A stretch of 64,000 nucleotides of DNA from an uncultured Lachnospiraceae bacterium (GTDB lineage Bacteria; Bacillota; Clostridia; Lachnospirales; Lachnospiraceae), in NCBI GenBank assembly GCA_902789555.1, contig CADAOF010000009.1, positions 1 through 64,000 of the forward strand. Reading direction: 5' to 3'. Made by a program: the position numbers and the translations under genes. The stretch's first letter is position 1. Every line of letters starts with the position of its first letter. Shown in pieces: positions 9,212-18,229 of this stretch. A model generated the notes under the pieces. That model did no database searches, was not told the origin of the DNA, and saw only the letters and a list, made by a program, of their open reading frames with translations.

Positions 9212-10213
9212 GTGAACATCAAAAGCAGGATCAAAGAATATTTCGAATCCTACGGCAGACACTATGACTGGCACAAAATGGGGACAGGGATCCCCGTGCT
9301 CGAAAAGCTGCGATGCTTTGAGTGCCGGCTCATTCACGGAGTCAATCCGGAGTATTATGTCGCCATGGAACTGTATAAAAAGCGCCATGCAGAGATCCGA
9401 AAGTACATGGGGACCGTGCAAAGCCGTAAGATCACCCGGAGAATGCTGAAAAATTCGGATTTGGAAGAACATCGCTCCGTCGGCAACAAGCTTTGCTTTG
9501 ATGAGTTTTACGGCGCGGCCGGATTCGTAAAGAGGGAGTTCCTGGGAACGGAGAAGGCGACCGGGGATGAGATCAGGGCATTTGTTGAAAAACACAGGGC
9601 GGTTTTTAAGAAACCGCTGTACCAAAGCGGCGGTTCAGGCATCGAACTGCTTCGCCGTGAGGACTTAAATGAAGAGGTGCTTGCGGAACTGAAGCGCCGT
9701 GCTTACGTGCTGGAGGAGAGGATCGTACAGCACCGTCAGCTGAGCGCGATCAGTCCGTCCTGCGTGAACAGCATCCGCGTCGTGACGATCCTGGACAGGA
9801 ACCGCACGCCGCAGATCGTCGGTGCCGCCCTTCGCTGCGGCGCGGCCGGAAGCATCGTGGACAACGTGCATTCCGGGGGGATCGCTTATCCGATCGATCT
9901 GAAAACGGGCAGGATCATGTGTCCGGGAAGAGACAATGAGACTGAGAGATCCTTTGACACCCATCCTGTTTCGAACACTTACATGATCGGTCTGCAGCTG
10001 CCGAACTGGGATATTCTGCTGCGGGAAGTCTGCGAAGCGGCAAAACTCTCCAAAAATATGATCTATCTCGGCTGGGACATGGCCATTACGGAAGACGGCG
10101 TCGATTTCATCGAGGCAAATTTCGGACACGGTATTGATGTGATCCAGTACGACAACGTCGGTAAAAAAGAAATCATGAGAAAATACCTGGAAGGAACCCC
10201 TTGCGCTTTCTGA
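9212..10213 (+). CDS. ATPgrasp_ST protein, tandem copy 1 of pair B
   Basis: A 333-residue ATP-grasp protein: FKKPLYQSGGSGIELL (nucleotide loop), CVNSIRVVTIL, a GSIVDNVHSGGIAYPIDL block, and LGWDMAITEDGVDFIEANFG with the acidic metal ligands. The GTG at 9212 was chosen over a TTG 24 bases upstream: GGGAGG stands 5 bases before it, and the paralogue downstream starts with GTG at the matching residue and has the same length. It lies closer to the ATP-grasp enzymes of surface loci than to amino-acid ligases of primary metabolism. Substrate unknown. Confidence 0.8.
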   Translation: MNIKSRIKEYFESYGRHYDWHKMGTGIPVLEKLRCFECRLIHGVNPEYYVAMELYKKRHAEIRKYMGTVQSRKITRRMLKNSDLEEHRSVGNKLCFDEFYGAAGFVKREFLGTEKATGDEIRAFVEKHRAVFKKPLYQSGGSGIELLRREDLNEEVLAELKRRAYVLEERIVQHRQLSAISPSCVNSIRVVTILDRNRTPQIVGAALRCGAAGSIVDNVHSGGIAYPIDLKTGRIMCPGRDNETERSFDTHPVSNTYMIGLQLPNWDILLREVCEAAKLSKNMIYLGWDMAITEDGVDFIEANFGHGIDVIQYDNVGKKEIMRKYLEGTPCAF

Positions 10214-10299
10214 CCGGGAACGGTCGGGAAGGAAGGCAGTGACCCGTTTGCCGGAGTATTGCGGTTCGGCTCCGGCTGAAGAATGATTCGGAGGACAGC

Positions 10300-11301
10300 G
10301 TGAACATATTTGGCAGGCTCAGAGAATATTTGAAGTCCTACGGCAGAAACTACAACTGGAAAAACATGGGGACCGGGATCCCCGTGATTGAAAAGCTGAG
10401 ATGCTTTGAGTGCCGGCTCATTCACGGAATGAACATGGACAATTATGTTGCCATGGAACTGTACAAAAAACGGCACGCGGAGATCCGTACGTACATGGGC
10501 TTCATTCAAAGCCAGAAAATCACCGAAAAGATGCGGAAATCGTCGGAACTCGCCGAACGCCGTTCCATCGGCAACAAGCTTCTTTTTGATCAGACTTACG
10601 GCGCAGCCGGATTCGTGAAAAGGGAGTTCCTGGGAACTGAGACCGCATCCGGGGAAGAGATCAGAGCATTTGTTGAGAAACATGAGACGGTGTTTAAGAA
10701 ACCGCTGTACCAAAGCGGCGGTGCGGGCGTCGAACTGCTTCGCCGGGAGGACTTAAACGAAGAGGAACTCGCGGAGCTGAAGCGCCGTGCTTACGTGCTG
10801 GAGGAGAGGATCCGCCAGCACAGCGTGCTGAATGAGGTCAATCCGTCCTGTGTAAATACCGTGCGTATCGTGACGATCCTGGACAAAGACCGTAATACGC
10901 AGTTTGTCGGCGCCGCTCTGCGCTGCGGTGCGGCCGGCAGTATCGTGGACAACATGCATTTCGGCGGGATCGCCTATCCGATCGACCTGAAAACGGGAAG
11001 GATCTCAGGCCCGGGCAGAGACAATGAAACCGAAAAATCCCATGATACGCATCCGTCCTCGGGCATTTTCATGATCGGCCTGCAGCTGCCGCACTGGGAT
11101 GTGCTGCTGCAGGAAGTCGGTGAAGCAGCCAAACTTTCCAAAAACATGATCTATCTCGGCTGGGACATTGCCATAACGGAAGACGGTGTCGATTTCATTG
11201 AAGCGAATTTCGGACACGGCGTGGACGTGATCCAGTACGATAACGTCGGAAAGAAAGAGATAATGAGGGAGTATCTGAAAGGTACCTCCTGTGAGTTCTG
11301 A
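10300..11301 (+). CDS. ATPgrasp_ST protein, tandem copy 2 of pair B
   Basis: A 333-residue protein of the same length as its upstream neighbour and close to it along the whole chain (for example RCFECRLIHG, AGFVKREFLGTE, SKNMIYLGWD are the same in both). The duplication is therefore recent compared with pair A at 4131/5273. The start is GTG with GGAGG upstream, like its twin. Motifs: FKKPLYQSGGAGVELL, CVNTVRIVTIL, LGWDIAITEDGVDFIEANFG. It is the last gene of the first surface operon; no clear intrinsic terminator follows before the LysR promoter at 11321. Confidence 0.8.
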   Translation: MNIFGRLREYLKSYGRNYNWKNMGTGIPVIEKLRCFECRLIHGMNMDNYVAMELYKKRHAEIRTYMGFIQSQKITEKMRKSSELAERRSIGNKLLFDQTYGAAGFVKREFLGTETASGEEIRAFVEKHETVFKKPLYQSGGAGVELLRREDLNEEELAELKRRAYVLEERIRQHSVLNEVNPSCVNTVRIVTILDKDRNTQFVGAALRCGAAGSIVDNMHFGGIAYPIDLKTGRISGPGRDNETEKSHDTHPSSGIFMIGLQLPHWDVLLQEVGEAAKLSKNMIYLGWDIAITEDGVDFIEANFGHGVDVIQYDNVGKKEIMREYLKGTSCEF

Positions 11302-11320
11302 TGATTTAATAAAATACTGC

Positions 11321-11349
11321 TTGACTTTTTTTGATTTGTGTAATATAGT
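11321..11349 (+). promoter_or_regulatory. Promoter of the LysR gene
   Basis: TTGACT (11321-11326) and TATAGT (11344-11349) are spaced by 17 bases, in the 91-base gap between the last ATP-grasp gene and the LysR gene. TATAGTCAAAACGCTATA (11344-11361) has matching ends TATAG/CTATA and could be part of an autoregulatory site, which I infer only from symmetry. Confidence 0.65.
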
Positions 11350-11392
11350 CAAAACGCTATAGATACCATTGCCTTTCGATTATAGGTGAAGC

Positions 11393-12298
11393 ATGAATAC
11401 CAAACAGTTTCAATACGTTCTGACACTTGCGCATGAAGGGTCGTTTTCCAAGGCGGCCGACCTGCTGAACATCACCCAGCCTTCGCTGTCGCAGTACGTC
11501 AAGAAGATCGAGAAGGAAATCGGTACTGAACTCTTTACCCGGACGAACGGTGATGTCAGAATTACGGATGCCGGAAGGATCTATATCGAAGCCGGCAGAC
11601 GGATCCTGGATATCGAACATCAGATGGAGAATGCGTTCAACGATATTGCAGAATGCAAGACGGGCTCTCTCATCATCGGAACATCGCCTTTCCGTTCCGC
11701 GTCCATGATGCCGGTGGTCGCCGGAAAGTTCAAGGAACTTCATCAGAACATGTATCTGGTGATCCGCGAGAAAACGACGGCTGAACTGCTGGACGGAATG
11801 GAAAAAGGGGAATTTGACCTGGCGATCACGATGCTGCCGGTTGACGGCAAGCGCTTCAGCCATGAAGAACTGCCGGAAGAAGAAATCATCCTTGCGGTCC
11901 CGGCAAAATGGGGAAAGTTCGATGCAGCGGAGTGCAGCGGCCGGAAATACCCGGCCGTGAGTACGGCGGTTCTCCGGGAACGACCGCTGGTGATGCTGAC
12001 GGAAACGCAGTACATGCAGAAACAGCTGGACGATCTGCTGTACGACGGTGAGAGCGGAGCGGTTCCCGCTGTCGTCGTAAAATCCCTGGAGGCACAGATC
12101 GAGATGGTCAAGGCCGGCGTGGGCATGGCCGTGGTGCCAAGCGGCATCGAGCGTTTCTGCCGGGACGGATCCGTCACCTTCTATTCTTTTTCCGACCGGC
12201 TGCTTAACCGGAAACCCGCCGTCATCTGGCGAAAAAGCGTTAAGCTGTCGGAAACGGCCCGGGAACTGATCTCGGTCATCAAAACCATTCAATGGTAA
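11393..12298 (+). CDS. LysR-family transcriptional regulator
   Basis: A 301-residue LysR regulator. The winged helix-turn-helix is at residues 1-60 (FSKAADLLNITQPSLSQYVK, then LFTRTNGDVRITDAGRIY); the effector-binding domain runs from about 90 to 295. The GTGAAGC context and the ATG at 11393 fit the usual length exactly. It lies 58 bases upstream of the TRAP-type permease on the same strand, so that transporter is the most likely target. The ligand cannot be predicted. Confidence 0.92.
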   Translation: MNTKQFQYVLTLAHEGSFSKAADLLNITQPSLSQYVKKIEKEIGTELFTRTNGDVRITDAGRIYIEAGRRILDIEHQMENAFNDIAECKTGSLIIGTSPFRSASMMPVVAGKFKELHQNMYLVIREKTTAELLDGMEKGEFDLAITMLPVDGKRFSHEELPEEEIILAVPAKWGKFDAAECSGRKYPAVSTAVLRERPLVMLTETQYMQKQLDDLLYDGESGAVPAVVVKSLEAQIEMVKAGVGMAVVPSGIERFCRDGSVTFYSFSDRLLNRKPAVIWRKSVKLSETARELISVIKTIQW

Positions 12299-12356
12299 AA
12301 ACGAAATAACTCGGAAGCTGATCCAAAAGCTTCAGACATAAGGAGGAAACACAATA

Positions 12357-13721
12357 ATGCCTGCTGCATTAACCTACCTGGCCATCATGCTGGCGGTGAT
12401 CATCATCTGGTTTCTGCTGCTGAAACGTCCGGTCTACGAGGCCGTGCTGATCAGCTTCATTCTGCTGCTGACGATCACGGGGACCTGGGGAAAGGTCGGC
12501 GGATATATCAATACCGGCCTGAAGACCTCGCTCCTGTATTCCATGACCGCTTTCTGTGCCATGTCGATCCTGCTGACGAAAACGAAGGTGATCGACAGCG
12601 CGATCGCGGTCATTCTTGCCCTGCTCGGCCGCGTGACCGGCGGCGCCGGCTATGTGTCCGTCGTTGCGAGCGCTTTCATGGGAGCCCTGTCCGGCTCCGG
12701 TCCCGGCAACGTCATGGCGACAGGTTCGATCACGATCCCGGCCATGAAAAAGTCCGGCTTCCCGGCTGAACTGGCGGCCAATATCGAATCGAATGCTTCC
12801 TATCTCGGCAACATGATCCCGCCTTCGGGCAACATCACGGCTGCTCTCGGCGCACTGATCGGGATGGCTGCGTACGGCGAAGGCTTCATTTCCCAGTCTG
12901 AATTCTGGATCGTTCTGTGGGGATGCTCGCTCTGGTTCATCCTGCAGCGCCTGATCATGGTCTTTGCGTTCTGCAAATACTATAAGGTCGCTCCGGTCGC
13001 GAAGGAAGACATCCCCAGCCTGAAGGAGACCTTCAAAAAAGGCTGGCAGGGACTCCTGCTTCCGCTGATCATCCTTCTGCCCTTCGTTCTGGACTATTTC
13101 TTCAAATCCACTTTCTTTACCGAAAGGCTCGGCAAGGACGGTGCGAAGTTCATGTCCAGCAGCCTGCTGATCTTCATCGGCGGTCTGGCCTCCATCTACG
13201 GCGTCCTCATTGCCAAGGATAAGAAACAGGTCACGCCGCACGCCATCGCGAAAATGTTTGCGGACGGCATCAAAACGATCGCTCCGGCCATCGGCGTCTG
13301 CGTGTTCGGCTACATGATCGGCGCGCTGTTCACCGACCTCGGCGTGACGGACGAGATGCTGACCTTCATGGAAGGTCTCAGCATGGGCAAATTCGGCCTG
13401 GTCGTCTTCGTCTGCCTGATCACCTGCCTGCTCGGCATGGTTATCCCGGGAAGTTCCCTGGTTGTCATTTTCGGCCCGGTCTTCATTACGATCCTGGCTT
13501 CCAAGGGCGTCAATCCGGTTCTGGCTGCTGCAATGCTGCCCTGCTACTGCGGCGTCATGTGCGGCATCACCCCGCCGCTCGGCCTCGGCATGTATGCAGG
13601 TATGAGCCTTGCCGGCTCCGACTTCGGCAAGACGTTCAAGAACAATCTCTGGTGGGTCGCGGCCCAGTTTGTCATGGAAGTCATCGTGCTGATGGGCTTC
13701 CTGCCGATTCTCGGCCTGTAA
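12357..13721 (+). CDS. TRAP-type transporter large permease (DctM-like)
   Basis: A 454-residue membrane protein with about 11-12 hydrophobic segments resembling the DctM subunit of TRAP carboxylate transporters. The conserved parts are GALSGSGPGNVMATGSITIP, then AANIESNASYLGNMIPPSGN, and in the second half GMVIPGSSLVVIFGPVFI and MCGITPPLGLGMYAGM. It would bring in an organic acid driven by a sodium or proton gradient. No periplasmic binding protein (DctP) gene is present here, which is unusual. AGGAGGAAAC precedes the ATG. The neighbour at 13737 follows after 15 bases. A related ion-coupled carboxylate carrier family is the main alternative. Confidence 0.7.
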   Translation: MPAALTYLAIMLAVIIIWFLLLKRPVYEAVLISFILLLTITGTWGKVGGYINTGLKTSLLYSMTAFCAMSILLTKTKVIDSAIAVILALLGRVTGGAGYVSVVASAFMGALSGSGPGNVMATGSITIPAMKKSGFPAELAANIESNASYLGNMIPPSGNITAALGALIGMAAYGEGFISQSEFWIVLWGCSLWFILQRLIMVFAFCKYYKVAPVAKEDIPSLKETFKKGWQGLLLPLIILLPFVLDYFFKSTFFTERLGKDGAKFMSSSLLIFIGGLASIYGVLIAKDKKQVTPHAIAKMFADGIKTIAPAIGVCVFGYMIGALFTDLGVTDEMLTFMEGLSMGKFGLVVFVCLITCLLGMVIPGSSLVVIFGPVFITILASKGVNPVLAAAMLPCYCGVMCGITPPLGLGMYAGMSLAGSDFGKTFKNNLWWVAAQFVMEVIVLMGFLPILGL

Positions 13722-13736
13722 AAGGAGGAACTGACG

Positions 13737-14024
13737 ATGAAAGAAACCATGCAGAAAATCGCAAGTGTTTTCAAAATGATCTTCGGCTACGGGATCATGA
13801 TCGTTCTTTTTGCCGGCGGCCTGACGTTCTTCGGATACGTTGCAGCCCTCTGCATCGGCGGAGATACGGCCGCAGCCATCTGCAAATGGATCTATAAATC
13901 CATGGTTCCCGTCATGATCTACGCGTCGACCGTGCTGATCCTGTTTGGCCTGCTGACCATGTATCTCGCGGGAGAAAAGGCACTGGTCCCCGGCATTAAA
14001 AAGAAAGAAAAAGAAAGCAAATAA
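13737..14024 (+). CDS. Small two-helix membrane protein, TRAP-associated
   Basis: A 95-residue protein with hydrophobic stretches at about 15-42 (FGYGIMIVLFAGGLTFFGYV) and 58-82 (MVPVMIYASTVLILFGLLTM), and a lysine-rich tail. It follows the permease gene by 15 bases with AGGAGG before its ATG, and a strong terminator follows, so the two form one unit. DctQ small subunits are about 150-200 residues with four helices; this has half that, so it may be a reduced partner subunit. Function is otherwise unknown. Confidence 0.6.
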   Translation: MKETMQKIASVFKMIFGYGIMIVLFAGGLTFFGYVAALCIGGDTAAAICKWIYKSMVPVMIYASTVLILFGLLTMYLAGEKALVPGIKKKEKESK

Positions 14025-14064
14025 TGAAAAGAGGGAGACAGCGAAAAGACTCCCCGATTAAAAG

Positions 14065-14098
14065 AGACCGTCTGTTTTTAGACAGACGGTCTTTTTTT
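14065..14098 (+). terminator. Intrinsic terminator after the TRAP genes
   Basis: An 11-bp perfect stem (AGACCGTCTGT at 14065-14075 with ACAGACGGTCT at 14082-14092) with a 6-base loop, followed by seven Ts in all. It closes the LysR-TRAP unit and isolates it from the second polysaccharide locus. Confidence 0.92.
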
Positions 14099-14138
14099 GG
14101 CGTCAGACATCTTATTTGCCGGGGAATGGCCAGAAGAA

Positions 14139-14201
14139 TCTTGTTTGCTCAGGCTGCGCAAAGCATAAAGCATTGACATTCACAGGGAAAAAGGGTACAA
14201 T
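14139..14201 (+). promoter_or_regulatory. Promoter module of surface operon 2
   Basis: TTGACA (14173-14178) and TACAAT (14196-14201) with a 17-base spacer. Upstream blocks TCTTGTTTGCT (14139-14149) and CTGCGC (14154-14159) repeat those before the first surface operon (107-128), and the spacer shares TCA..GG..AAAAGGG with it. The distance between CTGCGC and the -35 box is 4 bases longer here. Together this suggests common control or a duplicated promoter. Confidence 0.78.
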
Positions 14202-14269
14202 CACACATTGGAAAGTTATAGCAATCAGCGGCTTTTCAAAGATGCCGATAAAGGAGAAAGGGCACGATC

Positions 14270-15577
14270 ATGGATCGCAGAAACATCAGCTTCAGTCCGC
14301 CGGATATTTCAGAATTGGAAATAGAGGAAGTCGTACAAACTCTCAAAAGCGGATGGATCACGACCGGCCCCAGAACTAAACTTCTGGAGAGAAGGCTGGC
14401 AGCATATATTGAAACGGGAAGAACCGATATCGATACCGAAAAAGAAACAGCCCGGTGGAGCAATCGGGTGGTTTGCCTTAGCTCAGCGACTGCCGCGGAA
14501 GAGATGAATCTGCGGATCCTCGGCATAGGACCGGGGGACGAAGTCATCGTTCCTGCCTATACTTACTCGGCAAGCGCCTCTTCGGTCATTCATTGCGGGG
14601 CAACCGTTGTTTTCGTTGACATACAAAAAGACGGTGATCCGGTAACCGGCATGCCTGAGATGGACTATGATGCTTTGGAAGCGGCGATTACCGGGAAGAC
14701 TAAAGCAATCGTTCCGGTGGATCTGGGCGGACTTGTCTGCGATTATGACCGGATCTTTGAAATCGTGGAGAGAAAGAAAGATCTGTTCTCGCCTCTTCAG
14801 TCAGACGGTTCCATCCTGGGAGATCTATCTTCAAGGATCCAAAAAGCTATCGGGCGTGTTGCCGTAATGGCAGACTGCGCGCATTCCCTGGGCGGATCGC
14901 GCGTGTTCCGCGGAGAAAAGAAATACTGCGGAGCGATTGCGGATTTCACTTCATTCTCCTTCCATGCCGTGAAGAACTTTACGACGGCAGAAGGCGGCGC
15001 AAGCACCTGGCTGCCGCTCGAAGGGATTGACAATGCTGAAATCTATAAAATGTTCCAGCTGCTGTCACTGCACGGTCAGAATAAAGACGCACTGGCCAAG
15101 ACTCAGATCGGCACATGGGAATATGATATTATCGGTCCCTGGTATAAGTGCAACATGACGGATATCATGGCGGCGATCGGGCTGCGGCAGTTGGACAGGT
15201 ACCTCGGTCTTCTGGAACGCAGAAAAGCAATCATCAAACGCTACGATGCGGTTTGCGACAGTCTCGGCATCAGGCATCTGATCCATCATACTGCCGATAT
15301 GGACAGTTCAAATCATCTGTATCTCATTCGTGTTCCGGGAATGACAGCAGAAAAGCGCAATGAGTTCATCGTAAAAATGGCGGAAAAGGGCGTAGCAACG
15401 AACGTTCATTTCAAACCTCTGCCTCTGATGACAGCCTACGGCGCTGACTGTTCTGCGTACCCGAACGCATACGACTATTACCATAATCTGATCACACTGC
15501 CTCTTCATACGCTGCTCAGTGATGAAGACGTGGAATATGTCTGTGAGTCACTGAAAAAAACGCTTAAGGAGATCTGA
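14270..15577 (+). CDS. DegT/DnrJ/EryC1-family sugar aminotransferase
   Basis: A 435-residue PLP enzyme that aminates a nucleotide-linked keto sugar. Motifs include SGWITTGPRTKLLE near the N-terminus (cofactor contact), PAYTYSASASSVIHCGA, DCAHSLGG with the PLP-nitrogen Asp, and FHAVKNFTTAEGG with the Schiff-base lysine. Compared with the usual 370-390 residues it has a longer middle section (around 165-200, charged). It is the first gene of the second polysaccharide locus, with AAAGGAG upstream, so the polymer probably contains an amino sugar made from a UDP- or dTDP-4-keto sugar. The matching dehydratase is not in the window. Confidence 0.88.
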   Translation: MDRRNISFSPPDISELEIEEVVQTLKSGWITTGPRTKLLERRLAAYIETGRTDIDTEKETARWSNRVVCLSSATAAEEMNLRILGIGPGDEVIVPAYTYSASASSVIHCGATVVFVDIQKDGDPVTGMPEMDYDALEAAITGKTKAIVPVDLGGLVCDYDRIFEIVERKKDLFSPLQSDGSILGDLSSRIQKAIGRVAVMADCAHSLGGSRVFRGEKKYCGAIADFTSFSFHAVKNFTTAEGGASTWLPLEGIDNAEIYKMFQLLSLHGQNKDALAKTQIGTWEYDIIGPWYKCNMTDIMAAIGLRQLDRYLGLLERRKAIIKRYDAVCDSLGIRHLIHHTADMDSSNHLYLIRVPGMTAEKRNEFIVKMAEKGVATNVHFKPLPLMTAYGADCSAYPNAYDYYHNLITLPLHTLLSDEDVEYVCESLKKTLKEI

Positions 15578-15579
15578 AA

Positions 15580-16275
15580 ATGCTGAAAAGATGGGAAGAC
15601 CTCCCGGATTTCATGCGCATAGACGAGGTCAGACCGTATTGGCAGATTCTGGAACGTAAAAAAGGCCAGATTCTGCTGAAACGTGTCTTTGATTTTGTTC
15701 TGGCGCTGATTCTGGGAATGATTTTGTGTCTTCCCATGTTTATTATTGCCATTTTGATCAAACTTGACAGCAAAGGACCGGTTTTCTACCGACAGGAGCG
15801 GGTCACGACGTATGGCAGGCATTTTCGGATCCATAAGTTCCGTACCATGGTAACGAATGCCGACCAGATCGGCACGGCAGTCACGGTCCAGGGTGACAGC
15901 CGGATCACGAAAATAGGGGCTGTCTTAAGAAGGTTTCGTCTGGACGAGTTTCCTCAGCTGATAGACGTTTTGACCGGAGACATGTCATTTGTGGGAACCC
16001 GGCCGGAAGCGGTGAAATATGTTGAGCAGTATAAGCCGGAATATTATGCGACGCTGCTCATGCCGGCGGGAATAACAAGTGAGGCAAGCATCCGGTATAA
16101 GGATGAAAACAGATTGCTTTCGGCAGCGGACAATGTGGACGAAGTTTATATGACACAGGTCCTTCCGGCAAAGATGCAATGGAACTTGGAGAGTATTGAG
16201 AGATTCCGGTTTCTTCGGGAGATCCTGACAATGTTCAGGACGGTGCTGGCTGTACTGGGGAAGGAATACGGTTAG
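15580..16275 (+). CDS. Initiating sugar transferase
   Basis: A 231-residue polyprenyl-phosphate sugar-1-phosphate transferase: one membrane helix (about residues 28-50, FDFVLALILGMILCLPMFII), then KFRTMVTNADQIG, RRFRLDEFPQLIDVLTGDMS, and GTRPEAVKYVEQY. It begins 2 bases after the aminotransferase stop, so the two are translated together; the aminotransferase product is a plausible substrate, as in bacillosamine-type pathways. It is not a close copy of the enzyme at 2082. Confidence 0.92.
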   Translation: MLKRWEDLPDFMRIDEVRPYWQILERKKGQILLKRVFDFVLALILGMILCLPMFIIAILIKLDSKGPVFYRQERVTTYGRHFRIHKFRTMVTNADQIGTAVTVQGDSRITKIGAVLRRFRLDEFPQLIDVLTGDMSFVGTRPEAVKYVEQYKPEYYATLLMPAGITSEASIRYKDENRLLSAADNVDEVYMTQVLPAKMQWNLESIERFRFLREILTMFRTVLAVLGKEYG

Positions 16276-16292
16276 AGCTGAAGGGGACAGTA

Positions 16293-17111
16293 ATGGCAGA
16301 ATTAAGCGTACTTATGTCGCTGTATATAAAGGAAAAGCCCGAGTACGCACGTGCGTGCTTCGAAAGTCTGCTCAGACAGACCGTTCAAGCGGATGAATGG
16401 GTGGTGGTTGAGGATGGTCCTCTTTCCGATACCATGTATGCTCTGTTAGAGGAGTACCAGAAAGCGCATCCCGGACTGATAAAAAGGGTGCCTCTTGAAA
16501 AGAACCAAGGTCTTGGTACTGCGTTAAGCGTTGGAGTCCCTGAATGCCGGAATGATCTTATCGCACGTATGGATACCGATGATATTGCAAGGGAAGACCG
16601 CTTTGAGGTCCAGCTTGCAGAATTTAAAAAGGATCCGGAACTGGATATATGCGGGTCTCAAATCGACGAATTTGAGGATACCCCGGATATCATCGTTGCA
16701 CACAGGTCCGTCCCGACGGAACACAGCGAAATCATAGAATATCAGAAAAAAAGAGACGCTTTCAACCACATGACCGTCATGTATAAGAAGAAAGCCGTTC
16801 TCGACGCCGGGAATTATCAGCCCTGTCCGCTGATGGAGGATACCTATTTATGGGCAAGGATGATTATGAAAGGTGCAAAATGTAAGAATGTTGATGAGGG
16901 ACTGGTCTATGCGCGCATAGGACGTGACATGTTCGAAAGGCGCGGAGGCTGGTCCTATTACAAGAAATACAAAAGCGGACGGAAAAAACTTCTGGAATCA
17001 GGTTTTATCTCAAATTCGGACTATCTGTACACACTTGCGGTACAATTTGTAGTTGCGCTTATCCCCGGAAAGCTTAGAGGATTTGTTTTTAAAAAGATCC
17101 TGCATAAATAA
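16293..17111 (+). CDS. Glycosyltransferase family 2
   Basis: A 272-residue GT-A inverting glycosyltransferase. It starts [20 protein letters not shown], with [13 protein letters not shown], the nucleotide-sugar-binding DxD region [14 protein letters not shown] at about residues 90-103, and the acidic [13 protein letters not shown] further on. This resembles the amylovoran/AmsE-like GT2 group. It would add the second sugar to the lipid-linked unit in the cytoplasm. It ends with a hydrophobic, basic tail ([20 protein letters not shown]) that may touch the membrane. Confidence 0.88.
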   Translation: MAELSVLMSLYIKEKPEYARACFESLLRQTVQADEWVVVEDGPLSDTMYALLEEYQKAHPGLIKRVPLEKNQGLGTALSVGVPECRNDLIARMDTDDIAREDRFEVQLAEFKKDPELDICGSQIDEFEDTPDIIVAHRSVPTEHSEIIEYQKKRDAFNHMTVMYKKKAVLDAGNYQPCPLMEDTYLWARMIMKGAKCKNVDEGLVYARIGRDMFERRGGWSYYKKYKSGRKKLLESGFISNSDYLYTLAVQFVVALIPGKLRGFVFKKILHK

Positions 17112-17137
17112 GTTCCACTATTGCAAAGGATGCTGAA

Positions 17138-18214
17138 ATGATCATATTGCACATCGCATCGATACGAAACAATCCATTCAACGGCGTATGTGTTGTTGTG
17201 CCTGAGTATATCAAAGAACAGAAAAAACTCGGCCATAGGGTTGCTTTGTTGAATATTTCGGGTGAAGAGGTCGACGGAGTTGAGCTTCTGCAAACCGAAA
17301 ATTTAAGATTGGATCAGCTGCCGGTACCTTTTAACAGGCCTGATATTGTGATTTTTCAGGAATGCTACCGCGTAGAGTACCTGAAGATCTGGCCTCAGCT
17401 GAAGAAGAGGGGCATTCCTTATATCATTATCCCGCACGGGGAACTGGGAAAGGAAGCTCAGCAGAAGAAGCACCTGAAAAAAGTCGCCGCGAACCTGTTG
17501 TTCTTTAACAGGTTCACAGCCAATGCCGCGGCTGTCCAGTGCCTTTCGCAGCGAGAATACGACAACACATTTTTCGGGAGAAAAAAAATACTTGCCACCA
17601 ATGGCATAAACATTCCCGATGCCGTTGCGCATGTAAACGGCAGACAAAACGTAAACATGACCTATATCGGCAGACTCGATGCATATCATAAAGGCCTGGA
17701 CCTGCTCATTTCGGCAGTCAGGGAGATAAAACCGGTACTCATAGAGAGTGACGTGCGTCTCAGCATTTACGGTCCGGATTACGCAGGAAGGTTCGCCCAC
17801 CTGGAGAATCTCATAGCAGAGGCGGAGGTCGGGGATGTCGTCCTTCTTAATCATGAGGTCAGCGGAAAGGAAAAGGAAGATATCCTGATGAACACGGATG
17901 TGTTTATCCAGACGTCAAGGTTCGAAGGGATGCCCCTGGGCATTCTGGAAGCCATGAGTCTAAGCATCCCTTGCATAGTTACGGAAGGAACGACGCTTGC
18001 GGGAAAGATAAGCACTGCAAAAGCTGGATGGAACGCCGGAACCAGCGCTGCGTCAATCGCGGAGGCAATAAAGACCTGTCTTTCACAGAGAAATATGTGG
18101 CCCGAAATCGGTAAAAAAGGGCTGGATTTGGTTAAATCTGAGTATTCCTGGAACAGGATAATGATGGATACTGTTAAGCAATACGAAGAGATTCTTGAAT
18201 CTGTGAAAAGCTGA
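17138..18214 (+). CDS. Glycosyltransferase family 4
   Basis: A 358-residue GT-B retaining glycosyltransferase. The C-terminal half has the family's nucleotide-sugar signature, [16 protein letters not shown] and [20 protein letters not shown] (the E-x7-E motif). The N-terminal acceptor domain begins [20 protein letters not shown]. The ATG has AAAGGA upstream. It sits between a GT2 and an acetyltransferase, and probably adds one sugar of the repeat unit. Base use becomes more AT-rich from here onward. Confidence 0.88.
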   Translation: MIILHIASIRNNPFNGVCVVVPEYIKEQKKLGHRVALLNISGEEVDGVELLQTENLRLDQLPVPFNRPDIVIFQECYRVEYLKIWPQLKKRGIPYIIIPHGELGKEAQQKKHLKKVAANLLFFNRFTANAAAVQCLSQREYDNTFFGRKKILATNGINIPDAVAHVNGRQNVNMTYIGRLDAYHKGLDLLISAVREIKPVLIESDVRLSIYGPDYAGRFAHLENLIAEAEVGDVVLLNHEVSGKEKEDILMNTDVFIQTSRFEGMPLGILEAMSLSIPCIVTEGTTLAGKISTAKAGWNAGTSAASIAEAIKTCLSQRNMWPEIGKKGLDLVKSEYSWNRIMMDTVKQYEEILESVKS

Positions 18215-18229
18215 AGGACAAGAAAGAAG

